Below, one piece after another: positions 54,992 through 63,192 of a stretch of 64,000 nucleotides of DNA (positions are counted from its first letter, which is position 1; each line of letters starts with the position of its first letter). The notes below the pieces were generated by a model. It worked only from the letters and a program-made list of their open reading frames with translations, searched no databases and was not told the DNA's origin. The position numbers and the translations under genes are program-made. Source of the stretch: Acetobacterium sp. KB-1. Lineage in GTDB: Bacteria; Bacillota; Clostridia; Eubacteriales; Eubacteriaceae. The DNA lies in the NCBI RefSeq assembly GCF_003260995.1, contig NZ_CP030040.1, forward strand, positions 3,147,176 to 3,211,175, in the 5' to 3' direction.

Positions 54992-55036
54992 ATTGCGCTA
55001 TAAGTGTACTAATGTGGCGTACATTTATAGCACAAT
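54992..55036 (-). terminator. Terminator of the DUF4956/VTC operon
   Basis: A 19-bp stem (CATTGtGCTATAAaTGTAC / GTACacTTATAGCgCAATG, two wobble positions) with a 9-nt loop, followed on the minus strand by GTTGTTTTTTTTT. Confidence 0.88.
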
Positions 55037-55071
55037 GGTACGTGTAAATAGCCCCATTTCGTGATAAAAAA

Positions 55072-55761
55072 TTAAATATAAACTTTTTCATCAATGACTT
55101 CTGTATTAAGAACAATGCTTAAATTGCCGTTTCGACATCGTAATTTGTCAATGAATTCTTTTTGATCGGTATTATTTTTCAACGTAATGGTGTAGTTAAT
55201 TTCAAAAAGAGAGCCAAAATCACTGGTTTTAACCCGCTGAATTTTGTGACTGCTCGTATAGTGCTTTAGAATATCATTAAAACAGTTCTGAAAATCAATA
55301 TCTTCGGGGATCGTGATTTTTAACTGCATATTTTTAACCTTGGGTTTGCCATAGTTTGAGATGCTTAAGATTACCATCACCGTGCAGAGAATAATCGCAA
55401 AGATAGCCCCATATAAAATGTAACCCATACCGCAGGCAAGACCTACCGCCAGGGTAAAGAACACATAAGAGATATCAATGGGATCTCCCGGGGCACTTCG
55501 GAAACGGATCAAGCTGAAAGCGCCAGCCAGACTGAAGGCCCGGGCAACGTTATTGCCGACTAATAAAATGATGATAGAAATAATTGCCGGCAGCATAATC
55601 AATGTGACCACAAAGCCTGGGGAATAGCCGTCTTTGCCTCGGGTCCGGACATAGACGAAGCTGATAAACAAACCCATCGCCAGAGCGGCGAAAATGACGC
55701 TTAAGGTGCTCTCAATCGTTAGGGTTTCGGTCAGGGTGGTGGAAAAAAGTGATTCAATCAT
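55072..55761 (-). CDS. DUF4956 membrane protein
   Basis: 229 aa. Three or four hydrophobic segments lie in the first ~140 residues (with GNNVARAFSLAGAFSLIRFRSAPGDPIDI, the family hallmark), followed by a soluble C-terminal domain of ~90 residues (LKITIPEDIDFQNCFNDILKHY). DUF4956 genes often accompany a VTC-like polyphosphate polymerase domain protein, and sometimes CotH-type kinases. Here the VTC gene is 12 nt upstream, so they form an operon. AAAGGAG lies before the ATG. Function unknown; a membrane partner for polyphosphate or surface-polymer synthesis is an inference. Confidence 0.85.
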   Translation of the reverse strand: MIESLFSTTLTETLTIESTLSVIFAALAMGLFISFVYVRTRGKDGYSPGFVVTLIMLPAIISIIILLVGNNVARAFSLAGAFSLIRFRSAPGDPIDISYVFFTLAVGLACGMGYILYGAIFAIILCTVMVILSISNYGKPKVKNMQLKITIPEDIDFQNCFNDILKHYTSSHKIQRVKTSDFGSLFEINYTITLKNNTDQKEFIDKLRCRNGNLSIVLNTEVIDEKVYI

Positions 55762-55773
55762 GAGTGGTCTCCT

Positions 55774-56565
55774 TTAGTTATTAACACAGGGTGTCAATTT
55801 GCTATTGATCTGATCATTAGTGTAAATGGGAAGGTTAATCAACTTGCCAATACTTTGCTGGCGGTAATCCTTATAAGCTTTTCCGTATTTGGAAAAACTG
55901 CTGCTGTAAATTTCTAATTCGGTTAAGGCGTGAGTCAGCCAGAGAGGAATGGCTCCCAGAATTTTTATCTCCATCAGATAGTGATCGGCTGGGATAAGAG
56001 AATGTCCGAAATCTCCTTTTTCGAGGGACAGACTATGCTGTCGACTTTTCAGATTGTAGTCAAAGGTCACTCGGAGCTCAGGGTCGTTTTTTCCGACAAA
56101 AGCAATCCGCTGATAGCCGATGTAGGTCTTGGGCGTGACCAGATGATTTTTTAAGAAAAACTCAATCTCTTCCAGGACCAGCCGATTTATGGTATTAAGT
56201 TCTTTGGGGTATTCCAGCTTTGAAACAAAACGGGATGCTTCATTAAGACGAAGGATCGCCCGCCGTTTATTGACAACACCGCCGATTTTCTTTTTGAGTT
56301 CCAGGAAAACCTGATCATCGGGAGATGTGGGGATCGTATAGCTTCGCAAACGAAGCTTTTCCTTGTAATAGGGTTTGGCAAGGGAATGGCGGATAATGTC
56401 GTAATTTTCGGTGTCATAATAGATATTGTAAATGGAATAGCCGTCATTTTTTTTTGTATAGTCATCGGGTTTCATCTGGGTTAAAAGCAAAGGCATCAGT
56501 TGTTTGAGTTGGCTAGCACTTAACTGATATTTATTTTCAAAGCGTTTAAAAGTTTTTGTGATCAT
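55774..56565 (-). CDS. VTC-domain (polyphosphate polymerase-like) protein
   Basis: 263 aa with the tunnel-fold VTC domain. Basic and acidic strand residues are present: RFENKYQLS, SIYNIYYDTENYDIIRHSL, KEKLRLRSYT, FLELKKKIGGVVNKRRA, RVTFDYNLKSR and YLMEIKILGAIPLWL. These match the basic and acidic residues lining the active tunnel in VTC4. Bacterial VTC-like proteins are not always polymerases. GGAGGTA lies upstream of ATG 56565. First gene of the two-gene operon with DUF4956. Confidence 0.85.
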   Translation of the reverse strand: MITKTFKRFENKYQLSASQLKQLMPLLLTQMKPDDYTKKNDGYSIYNIYYDTENYDIIRHSLAKPYYKEKLRLRSYTIPTSPDDQVFLELKKKIGGVVNKRRAILRLNEASRFVSKLEYPKELNTINRLVLEEIEFFLKNHLVTPKTYIGYQRIAFVGKNDPELRVTFDYNLKSRQHSLSLEKGDFGHSLIPADHYLMEIKILGAIPLWLTHALTELEIYSSSFSKYGKAYKDYRQQSIGKLINLPIYTNDQINSKLTPCVNN

Positions 56566-56678
56566 GATAGTACCTCCATAAAGTTTTCTTCATATCGTTG
56601 CTTTTCTAAAGTATACTCGACCCGTTTGTTAAGCGTTTGTTAATTTTGTGTTTTTTTTGTGAACGTTCTGAAAATAAA

Positions 56679-56703
56679 AAAGATGCACCCAAGGTGCATC
56701 TTT
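56679..56703 (-). terminator. Terminator downstream of the histidine kinase gene
   Basis: AAAGATGCACC pairs with GGTGCATCTTT (11-bp stem, 3-nt loop); T-rich follows on the minus strand. Confidence 0.85.
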
Positions 56704-56930
56704 GAGGCAGTCAATAAACTACCGACCAATTGTTAATCTGTTGTTTGCTTCGCCATGCGAAAATCGCTACGCTACTTTCGCATTGGTCGCGGGTAGCCGC
56801 CAACTATAAACAAGCTTATGATTGGCTCGTTGCCTGCGCCCAGAATCAGACAGGCTCTGCCATATCCGCTCCGATACGTACAACATGCGAACAATTGTCG
56901 GTACTGGGCTATCTTTCTTATTGTACAGTA
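56704..56930. repeat. GC-richer intergenic segment with inverted repeats (short dispersed repeat, copy 2)
   Basis: The 227 nt between the kinase stop and its terminator are richer in GC than the flanks and contain no good frame. They hold AATAAACTACCGACCAATTG (inverted relative to 51740-51785), an 8-bp hairpin ATGCGAAA / TTTCGCAT (about 56755-56783), and a second CAATTGTCGGTA near 56893-56905. It looks like the remnant of a small repeat element in the 3' untranslated region of the kinase transcript. Confidence 0.4.
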
Positions 56931-58466
56931 CTAAATTTTTAGCGTAAACCAGAAAATCGAGCCTTCATTAAGCTTTGAGGTGACACCGTAATCTCCGTGG
57001 TGGATATCGAGGATGGATTTGACGATGGATAGACCCAGACCAGTGCCGGTGACTGCCCGTTTGTGGGTTTTATCGACCTTATAATAGCGATCCCAAATAT
57101 AGGGGAGATCTTCAGCGGCGATTCCTTCGCCGGAATCAGCCACTTCGATCTTAACCCAGTTGGTCAGATCGTCGGCCGGATTTTGAAAGATCGTCTGGGT
57201 GACGGTGATTTTTTTATCGTCTCCGGTATAATTGATGGCATTGGTTAACAGGTTGTAAAACGCCTGAGAAATTCGGGTTTCATCCGCCGTCAGGGTAACC
57301 TCCCGGTCAGCGATAAAATCAATCTGGTAGCCATCGAGTTCCATCATTTTATTCATTCTGTTAATGGAGTTGCTCAAGCTGACGGTCACGTTATAGGGCT
57401 GAAGATGGACATTGATGTTGCCAGTTTGCAGCTTGGAAATGTCCATGACATCATTAACCAGGGTGGTTAACCGTTTGGTTTCATCCACAATAATCTGGGC
57501 ATTTTCGGAATTGTTTTCATCCGGTAAATCCCGCATTGCTTCAGCATAGCCGCTGATTAAGGTTAGAGGGGTGCGCAAATCGTGGGAGATATTGGCAATT
57601 AGTTCCTGACGTAGTAGCTCAACCTTTGAAAGCTCTTTGGCGGTAAAGTTCAAGGTGTCTGAGAGCTCGGCAATTTCTTTGTAGCCTGTTCCCTTAAACT
57701 GGGTTGAATAGTCACCAGTGGCCAGCATTTTAGCACTTTCGTTGATGGCTTCAATAGGTCGGGAGATCCATTTGGCAATGATAAAAGCCAGGATTACCGA
57801 AAACAGAATCATAAAGGCTGTAATATAATAAAGTTGCACCCGTAGGGTATTAACCGTCGCATTCACCGGCGAAATCAGTGAGTTGAGTACCAAAATTAAT
57901 TCGTTATTGTTCGCATCGATGATGGTTTTAGAGTAAATAAGGGTATCCTTTTCTTTTTCCTCCGCTGGCGGTTTATCCTGAATTTGAGTGTTTTCAGGTT
58001 GAACAGAATCAGGCTCTGTTTCTCTGGCGTAGCCATCATGATTATAATACTGAAACAATTCGCCGTCATTGTTGGTCACTTCGGAATGAAGCGCTTTTTC
58101 ATCAAAGGTTGGCTTACTGTGAATGATGCATCCCTTGACAACATGGGAAGAGTAGATGGTATCTCCGGAACTTGACAAAACCTTGATGCAAATATCTTTA
58201 TTTTCAGAAACGGTGGAAATGATGGTGGCAATATTCTCGTCATTAATACTCTTTTCAATGGTGTTGGCAGTGGCTTTGATTTCATTGATTTTGATGCTTT
58301 TATAAAAACTGTTCAGAAAAACGACCTGAAAAAGCCAGAGCAGTATCAGTAACACCCCGCAAAAGCCAAGCAGAAATAGAAAAATTTTCCATTTGATAGT
58401 GATCTGTCGGGATTTATTTTTTTGGGGGAAAAATGACTTGCTTTTTTTCAATGGTTTAACCTTCAA
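56931..58466 (-). CDS. Membrane sensor histidine kinase (OmpR-type partner)
   Basis: 511 aa. Membrane segments at ~29-52 and ~205-230 enclose an extracytoplasmic sensor of ~150 residues rich in charged residues (with a QPENTQIQDKPPAEEKEKD linker). After a HAMP domain comes the H box ELIANISHDLRTPLT with the phospho-acceptor His near residue 295, then N box (QAFYNLLTNAINY), G1 (VADSGEGIAAEDLP) and G2 (GTGLGLSIV). It overlaps the regulator gene by 11 nt, so they form one transcript. The stimulus is unknown; the next downstream genes encode the VTC/DUF4956 pair. Confidence 0.92.
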   Translation of the reverse strand: MKVKPLKKSKSFFPQKNKSRQITIKWKIFLFLLGFCGVLLILLWLFQVVFLNSFYKSIKINEIKATANTIEKSINDENIATIISTVSENKDICIKVLSSSGDTIYSSHVVKGCIIHSKPTFDEKALHSEVTNNDGELFQYYNHDGYARETEPDSVQPENTQIQDKPPAEEKEKDTLIYSKTIIDANNNELILVLNSLISPVNATVNTLRVQLYYITAFMILFSVILAFIIAKWISRPIEAINESAKMLATGDYSTQFKGTGYKEIAELSDTLNFTAKELSKVELLRQELIANISHDLRTPLTLISGYAEAMRDLPDENNSENAQIIVDETKRLTTLVNDVMDISKLQTGNINVHLQPYNVTVSLSNSINRMNKMMELDGYQIDFIADREVTLTADETRISQAFYNLLTNAINYTGDDKKITVTQTIFQNPADDLTNWVKIEVADSGEGIAAEDLPYIWDRYYKVDKTHKRAVTGTGLGLSIVKSILDIHHGDYGVTSKLNEGSIFWFTLKI

Positions 58467-59127
58467 ACCGATAGCCCACGCCCCGCAGGGTAGTGATCAG
58501 TCGGGCATATTCTCCAAGACTTTTGCGGAGTAATTTAATATGGGTATCCAGGGTTCGGTCATCCCCGTAGAAATCATAGCCCCAAACTTCAGTAATCAGT
58601 TTTTCTCGGGTCAAAGCGATGTTTTTGTTACGGATCAGATAAAAAATAAGGTCAAATTCTTTTGGCGACATATCGATGCTTTCGTTATCGATAAGGATTC
58701 TTCTGGCGGTAAAGTCAGCGGTCAGGCCATCCTTCACAAAGATATCATGTTCCAAAGACTGATCCCGGGCGGCCCGCTTCATGATGGCATCGATGCGCAT
58801 CATCAGTTCTTTGGGCGAAAAAGGTTTTACCACATAATCGTCGATGCCCAGTTCAAAGCCATGAATCTTGTCATATTCTTCACCTCGGGCAGAAAGCATC
58901 AAGACCGGAATGTTTTGGGTTTTTCTAATTTCTTTGACGGCAGAAAAACCATCCAGTTCCGGCATCATAATATCCATAATAATAATATCAAAGGTTTCGT
59001 TGCGGCAGCGTTCAACGGCTTCCATCCCGTTTGAGGCTTCAACCGCCGTATGACCTTCAAAAATTGCGTATTTTTTAATCAGTACTCGGATTTTTTCTTC
59101 ATCATCCGTTATTAATAGTTTATACAT
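58456..59127 (-). CDS. OmpR/PhoB-family response regulator
   Basis: 223 aa from ATG 59127, six nt after AGAGGTG. Receiver domain with the acidic pair DD (8-9), phospho-acceptor D52 (IIIMDIMMP) and the conserved Lys in DDYVVKPFSPKEL. The winged-helix DNA-binding domain (LTADFTARRILIDNESIDMSPKEFDLIFYLI; TLDTHIKLLRKSLGE) follows. It should be phosphorylated by the overlapping kinase. Target genes are not identified, though the downstream VTC/DUF4956 genes are candidates. Confidence 0.93.
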   Translation of the reverse strand: MYKLLITDDEEKIRVLIKKYAIFEGHTAVEASNGMEAVERCRNETFDIIIMDIMMPELDGFSAVKEIRKTQNIPVLMLSARGEEYDKIHGFELGIDDYVVKPFSPKELMMRIDAIMKRAARDQSLEHDIFVKDGLTADFTARRILIDNESIDMSPKEFDLIFYLIRNKNIALTREKLITEVWGYDFYGDDRTLDTHIKLLRKSLGEYARLITTLRGVGYRFEG

Positions 59128-59344
59128 CCACGTCACCTCTTTTTCTCATTATAATATAAACAGGATAATATTGCTAAGTGTTTATTGCGTGAACAAGTTC
59201 TGATTTATGGCTGAAAAATCTTTAGAAAGCTGATGATTTATGTGACATCATCACAGAAAAAAAACGGCAAAGGCGATAAGATAATAACATAATAAAGAAG
59301 TATTAAAATTTACACCAATAAATTATATAAAGGAAGGTTTTATT

Positions 59345-59695
59345 ATGTTAAACTTATTATCAAGAAAATCAGAGTCAAAAAATTCAGTAAAAAGAATATC
59401 CCCGGCTGAGGCCAAAAAACGATTGGATGCCAATGAACCAATCGTGCTTCTCGATGTGAGAGAAAAAAATGAATATGCCGGCCAACATATTCCGAATAGT
59501 ATTAATCTACCATTAGGCCAGATTCAGACGGTGGATAAAATCGTTCCGGATAAAAATGCTACGATCTTTGTTTACTGTTTGAGTGGCGGCAGATCTCAAA
59601 GTGCTGCGAGTCAGATGGTCAAAATGGGATATCAGAACATTTATAATCTTGGCGGCATCGGCGGTTGGAAATATGGAACCGTTAGCAGTCATTAA
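59345..59695 (+). CDS. Rhodanese-like sulfurtransferase
   Basis: 116 aa, a single rhodanese domain with the active-site loop CLSGGR (Cys near residue 79), preceded by LLDVREKNEYAGQHIPNSINLPL. Such proteins carry persulfide sulfur or act in redox sensing. GGAAGG lies upstream of the ATG. It ends 18 nt before the ASKHA-type gene and is probably co-transcribed with it, which is an unusual pairing. A hydrophilic N-terminal ~18 residues has no signal peptide, so it is cytoplasmic. Confidence 0.9.
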   Translation: MLNLLSRKSESKNSVKRISPAEAKKRLDANEPIVLLDVREKNEYAGQHIPNSINLPLGQIQTVDKIVPDKNATIFVYCLSGGRSQSAASQMVKMGYQNIYNLGGIGGWKYGTVSSH

Positions 59696-59713
59696 TTAAA
59701 ACTTGAGGTGGGT

Positions 59714-61273
59714 ATGGGAGATCAAGAAATTCAGGCGTTATCCAGAAAAATATTTTTAACCATTTCACCACCCGGAAATGGGGATATTATCGGTGATCAG
59801 GAACGCATTCTTAACGCATTGACTCCAGATTTTGGAGCGGTGCGTTTTTCTCGACGCCTACTAAAAAAAATATACCCCTTGTGCCGGGAAGCCAATTGGG
59901 AGATTACGCTGACGCTGGTAAAAAGCGGCGCAACCTGGGAGCTGGTGGAACTGGAACCCGGGGATTGGCGGCATCGCCATTTTGGGTTGGCCGTCGATTT
60001 GGGCAGTACCTCCGTGGCAATGAGGATGGTGGATTTAAATACCGGTAAGGTCCTGGGTGAAGAAAGTATCCTAAATCATCAGATTGCGTATGGTGATGAT
60101 ATTCTCAGTCGTATCTTTTATGCCAAAAATAAACCGGCTCATCTTCTGGCTGTGCAGGAAGCAACGATTGGTACCTTTAATGCCCTGATGAATCGACTGG
60201 AAGAAACAACTGGAATCAATGCTCAGAAATCCTGTATCATGGTTGTTTCTGGCAATACCACGATGATCCATTTTTTATTGGGTATTGATCCCTGGCCCAT
60301 TTTCGAGTATCCTTTTGCGCCGGTGTTTAATCATACCGGTTATCTTGACGCCTGGGATCTGGGGCTTAATACCAGTGGCTATCTTTATTGTATGCCCTCG
60401 GTTGCGAACTATTTAGGCGGTGATACTATCAGCGGTTTGCTGCTGGCCGGTCTTCACGAAAAAGATGAATTGGGATTATTTATCGATATTGGTACCAACG
60501 GTGAAATGGTCTTAGGAAATAAGAACTTTTTGGTGGCCGGAGCCGGAGCAGCCGGACCGGCATTAGAAGGCGGTATCAGTAAAAACGGCATGAAGGCCAC
60601 CGCTGGGGCTGTGGATTCGGTTATTATTGTCGAAAATGAGCTCAGACTGACAACCATCGGCGGTCATCGGCCCCTGGGTATTTGTGGGTCGGGGATTGTT
60701 GATCTGATTGCCCAGATGCTGTTAAGCGGCTGGATTGATTTCTCAGGTCGCTTTAATCCCGAGAAATCCCGCCGGATTGTTAAACGTGGCGAAGAATATG
60801 GGGTTCTATACGCCACCCGGGATGAGTCCGGTAGTGGTGAAGAACTGCTTTTTACGCAAAAGGATATGAGCCAATTTATCGATACGAAAGCTGCCGCCAG
60901 CACCATGGTTGCCTATCTGCTGGAACGGTTGGGTGTTGAGGCCATGGATGTTGATCGGCTGTATGTTTCTGGGGCTTTTGGGACTTACATTAATCTGGAG
61001 TCAGCGATCACCATCGGTCTTTATCCGGATTTACCCCGAGAACGTTTTGTTTCGTTGGGAAATAGTTCCTTAAATGGGGCTTATGCCCTACTAACCAACG
61101 GTGATAAAATGGAAACGGTCACGATGCTTCAGGAACGGATCGAGTATCTGGAGTTTGGAGCGGCCACTGATTTTATTTCCCGGATGTATGCCGCCCGGTT
61201 TTTGCCCCATACGGATTTTGATCTCTATCCCACCGTTAAGGCGGCACTAAAAAAACAGGGACGCTTGCGATAG
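59714..61273 (+). CDS. RamA-like ASKHA protein lacking the N-terminal ferredoxin domain
   Basis: 519 aa from ATG 59714, with GAGGTG upstream. Corrinoid activation enzymes (RamA, RACE type) normally start with a 2Fe-2S or 4Fe-4S ferredoxin domain and are about 600-640 aa. This one begins directly in the middle linker (IFLTISPPGNGDIIGDQERIL) and goes into the ASKHA ATPase domain (GLAVDLGSTSVAMRMVDL, VVSGNTTMIHFLLG, GLFIDIGTNGEMVLG, GGHRPLGICGSGIVD, VSGAFGTYINLESA). There is no N-terminal cysteine cluster. It may reductively activate corrinoid proteins with electrons from a separate protein, or do something else. Confidence 0.82.
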   Translation: MGDQEIQALSRKIFLTISPPGNGDIIGDQERILNALTPDFGAVRFSRRLLKKIYPLCREANWEITLTLVKSGATWELVELEPGDWRHRHFGLAVDLGSTSVAMRMVDLNTGKVLGEESILNHQIAYGDDILSRIFYAKNKPAHLLAVQEATIGTFNALMNRLEETTGINAQKSCIMVVSGNTTMIHFLLGIDPWPIFEYPFAPVFNHTGYLDAWDLGLNTSGYLYCMPSVANYLGGDTISGLLLAGLHEKDELGLFIDIGTNGEMVLGNKNFLVAGAGAAGPALEGGISKNGMKATAGAVDSVIIVENELRLTTIGGHRPLGICGSGIVDLIAQMLLSGWIDFSGRFNPEKSRRIVKRGEEYGVLYATRDESGSGEELLFTQKDMSQFIDTKAAASTMVAYLLERLGVEAMDVDRLYVSGAFGTYINLESAITIGLYPDLPRERFVSLGNSSLNGAYALLTNGDKMETVTMLQERIEYLEFGAATDFISRMYAARFLPHTDFDLYPTVKAALKKQGRLR

Positions 61274-61286
61274 CAGTCAAAAAAAC

Positions 61287-61331
61287 AGGCCGCCAGACAA
61301 TGGATGTCATCCATTGTCTGGCGGCCTTTAT
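61287..61331. terminator. Bidirectional terminator (19-bp perfect stem)
   Basis: AGGCCGCCAGACAATGGAT pairs with its exact complement across a GTC loop; T runs follow on both strands, between convergent genes. Confidence 0.92.
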
Positions 61332-61342
61332 TCTATGAGTCG

Positions 61343-62716
61343 TTATTTTTGTTCGACTTGGGGCAGACTGTCAAAACCGATTTGAAGATCTTCATCAGTA
61401 GGAATATAGTCGGTCATGTTGCCAGCGTTGTAGTTCATATAGGCAGTCATATCAAAGTAGCCGGTGCCGGTTAAGCCAAAGACGATGACTTTCTTTTCGC
61501 CGGATGCCTTGCAGGCCACAGCTTCATCAATAGCGGCTTTAATGGCATGAGCTGATTCGGGGGCAGGCAGGATGCCTTCGATTCGGGCAAACTGGGTGGC
61601 CGCTTCAAAAACTTCATTCTGGGTATAAGATTTAGCGCGGATATAGCCGTCATGGTAAAGCTTGGAAATAATTGGGCTCATCCCGTGGTAGCGTAATCCA
61701 CCAGCGTGGTTGGGTGAAGGCATGAAGCCGCTGCCTAGGGTGTACATCCGAATGAGTGGAGTGGTTTTCCCGGTGTCGCCAAAGTCCAGGGCATAACGTC
61801 CCCGGGTTAACGATGGGCAGGATGCTGGCTCAATAGCAACAAAGTCGATGTCATTCTTGCCTTCAATTTTGTCGGCCATAAACGGCGCAATCAGACCCAG
61901 TAAATTGGACCCGCCTCCGGCGCAGCCAATGATGATATCCGGTTTGATGTCATATTTGTCACAGGCAATCTGGGTTTCTAACCCAATGATAGATTGATGC
62001 AGACCGACATGGTTTAAAACGCTGCCCAGGACATATTTGCAACTGTCGGTGGTGACGGCCACCTCAATGGCTTCGCTGATGGCACAACCTAACGAGCCGT
62101 TGGTGTCTGGGGTTTCAGCTAGAATTTTTCGTCCGGCGTTGGTGGTGTTGGAAGGGGAGGCAATCACCTTGGCGCCATAGGTTTCCATGACTGCCCGGCG
62201 ATGGGGTTTTTGCTCCGCTGAAACCTTAACCATATAAACGGATAAGTCCAGATTAAAGTAGGCACAGGCCATTGACAGAGCAGTGCCCCATTGTCCGGCA
62301 CCGGTTTCGGTGGTTAATGCGGCTAAGCCCTGTTTTTTGGCGTAATAGGCCTGGGCAGCAGCAGAGTTTAACTTATGGGAACCGGAGGTGTTGGTTCCTT
62401 CATATTTATAATAGATCTCAGCCGGAGTATCCAGCTCTTTTTCCAGGCAATAGGCCCGGACCAGGGGCGAGGGTCGGTACATTTTATAGAAATCACGGAT
62501 TTCTTCGGGAATTTCAATGTACTGCTCGGTGGTATTAAGTTCCTGATCCACCAGTTCTTCGCAGAACACAGGCAGCAGTTCCTCTTTGGTACAGTATTCA
62601 CCAGTGCCGGGATTTACAAAAGGCTCAGGCAGCTCCTTCATTTTGGCCCGGAGATTGAACCAGTATTTCGGCATCTCATCTTCACTTAAATAAATCTTAT
62701 AGGGTATCTTTTTCAT
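61343..62716 (-). CDS. trpB: Tryptophan synthase beta-like protein (TrpB2 type)
   Basis: 457 aa, about 60 residues longer than classical TrpB and matching the TrpB2 subgroup. The PLP-binding lysine is in GSHKLNSA; the phosphate loop is GCAGGGSN. The N-terminal extension (KIYLSEDEMPKYWFNLRAKM) and long C terminus are also of the TrpB2 type. TrpB2 joins indole and serine to tryptophan and is often encoded apart from trpA, as here. A T-box leader directly upstream indicates control by charged tRNA, most likely tRNA-Trp. Confidence 0.92.
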   Translation of the reverse strand: MKKIPYKIYLSEDEMPKYWFNLRAKMKELPEPFVNPGTGEYCTKEELLPVFCEELVDQELNTTEQYIEIPEEIRDFYKMYRPSPLVRAYCLEKELDTPAEIYYKYEGTNTSGSHKLNSAAAQAYYAKKQGLAALTTETGAGQWGTALSMACAYFNLDLSVYMVKVSAEQKPHRRAVMETYGAKVIASPSNTTNAGRKILAETPDTNGSLGCAISEAIEVAVTTDSCKYVLGSVLNHVGLHQSIIGLETQIACDKYDIKPDIIIGCAGGGSNLLGLIAPFMADKIEGKNDIDFVAIEPASCPSLTRGRYALDFGDTGKTTPLIRMYTLGSGFMPSPNHAGGLRYHGMSPIISKLYHDGYIRAKSYTQNEVFEAATQFARIEGILPAPESAHAIKAAIDEAVACKASGEKKVIVFGLTGTGYFDMTAYMNYNAGNMTDYIPTDEDLQIGFDSLPQVEQK

Positions 62717-62776
62717 GGCATTTCCTTTCTTTCTGTTGTTAAATCATTACAGACTAGACGTCTGTAAATACAAAAA

Positions 62777-63045
62777 ACTCGTCCTCTACTAAACGTAAAG
62801 GACGAGTATAACGACTCGTGGTGCCACCTTTTTTCACAGGATCAGACCTATCTCTGCAGAATACCAACATATTCCTCAACACTTACGTAGTTGTCACGTC
62901 ATGGAATACTCGGCCGAAACCTTTGACCATGCCCTCAGCGGTCCATTTGATGGATTGCGTTCTGCAAGGCTCTCAGCCTACCTCGCTCTCTGTTAGTGCA
63001 TCTTCCACCGTTATCTCCGCATCAATGGTTTGTTTTTATTTAATT
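62777..63045 (-). promoter_or_regulatory. T-box riboswitch leader of trpB2
   Basis: On the minus strand the leader contains the T-box sequence GGTGGCACCACGAG (62828-62815). It is followed by a terminator hairpin ACTCGTCCT / AGGACGAGT (62807-62799 / 62785-62777) and a T run. Stem I features (GGAGATAACGG, AGAGAG) lie further upstream. A candidate specifier TGG (tryptophan) occurs in CAAATGGACC at 62945-62943. Uncharged tRNA should favour the antiterminator and expression. Confidence 0.9.
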
Positions 63046-63051
63046 AGCTAT

Positions 63052-63080
63052 ATTCTAAATGAAAAATTAAGAAAAGTCAA
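63052..63080 (-). promoter_or_regulatory. Promoter of the T-box/trpB2 transcript
   Basis: On the minus strand TTGACT (63080-63075), 17-nt spacer, TAGAAT (63057-63052), placing the start at the 5' end of the T-box. Confidence 0.78.
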
Positions 63081-63096
63081 TTAGTAAATTCTAATC

Positions 63097-63125
63097 TTGA
63101 CAATTATCCGGAAATGAAGTACAAT
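63097..63125 (+). promoter_or_regulatory. Promoter of the G5/DUF348 gene
   Basis: TTGACA (63097-63102), 17-nt spacer, TACAAT (63120-63125). Divergent from the T-box promoter, with less than 20 nt between the -35 elements. Confidence 0.8.
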
Positions 63126-63192
63126 CGAATTGTAAAGAAATTGTAACGAAACGGAGTTTCGATCTGAGGATTGAAATCGAAATGGAGGTTTT

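Noticed and set aside
58540-59034. 164-codon plus-strand frame antisense to the OmpR-type regulator
   Set aside because: No ribosome site or family signature; the opposite strand is a complete response regulator.
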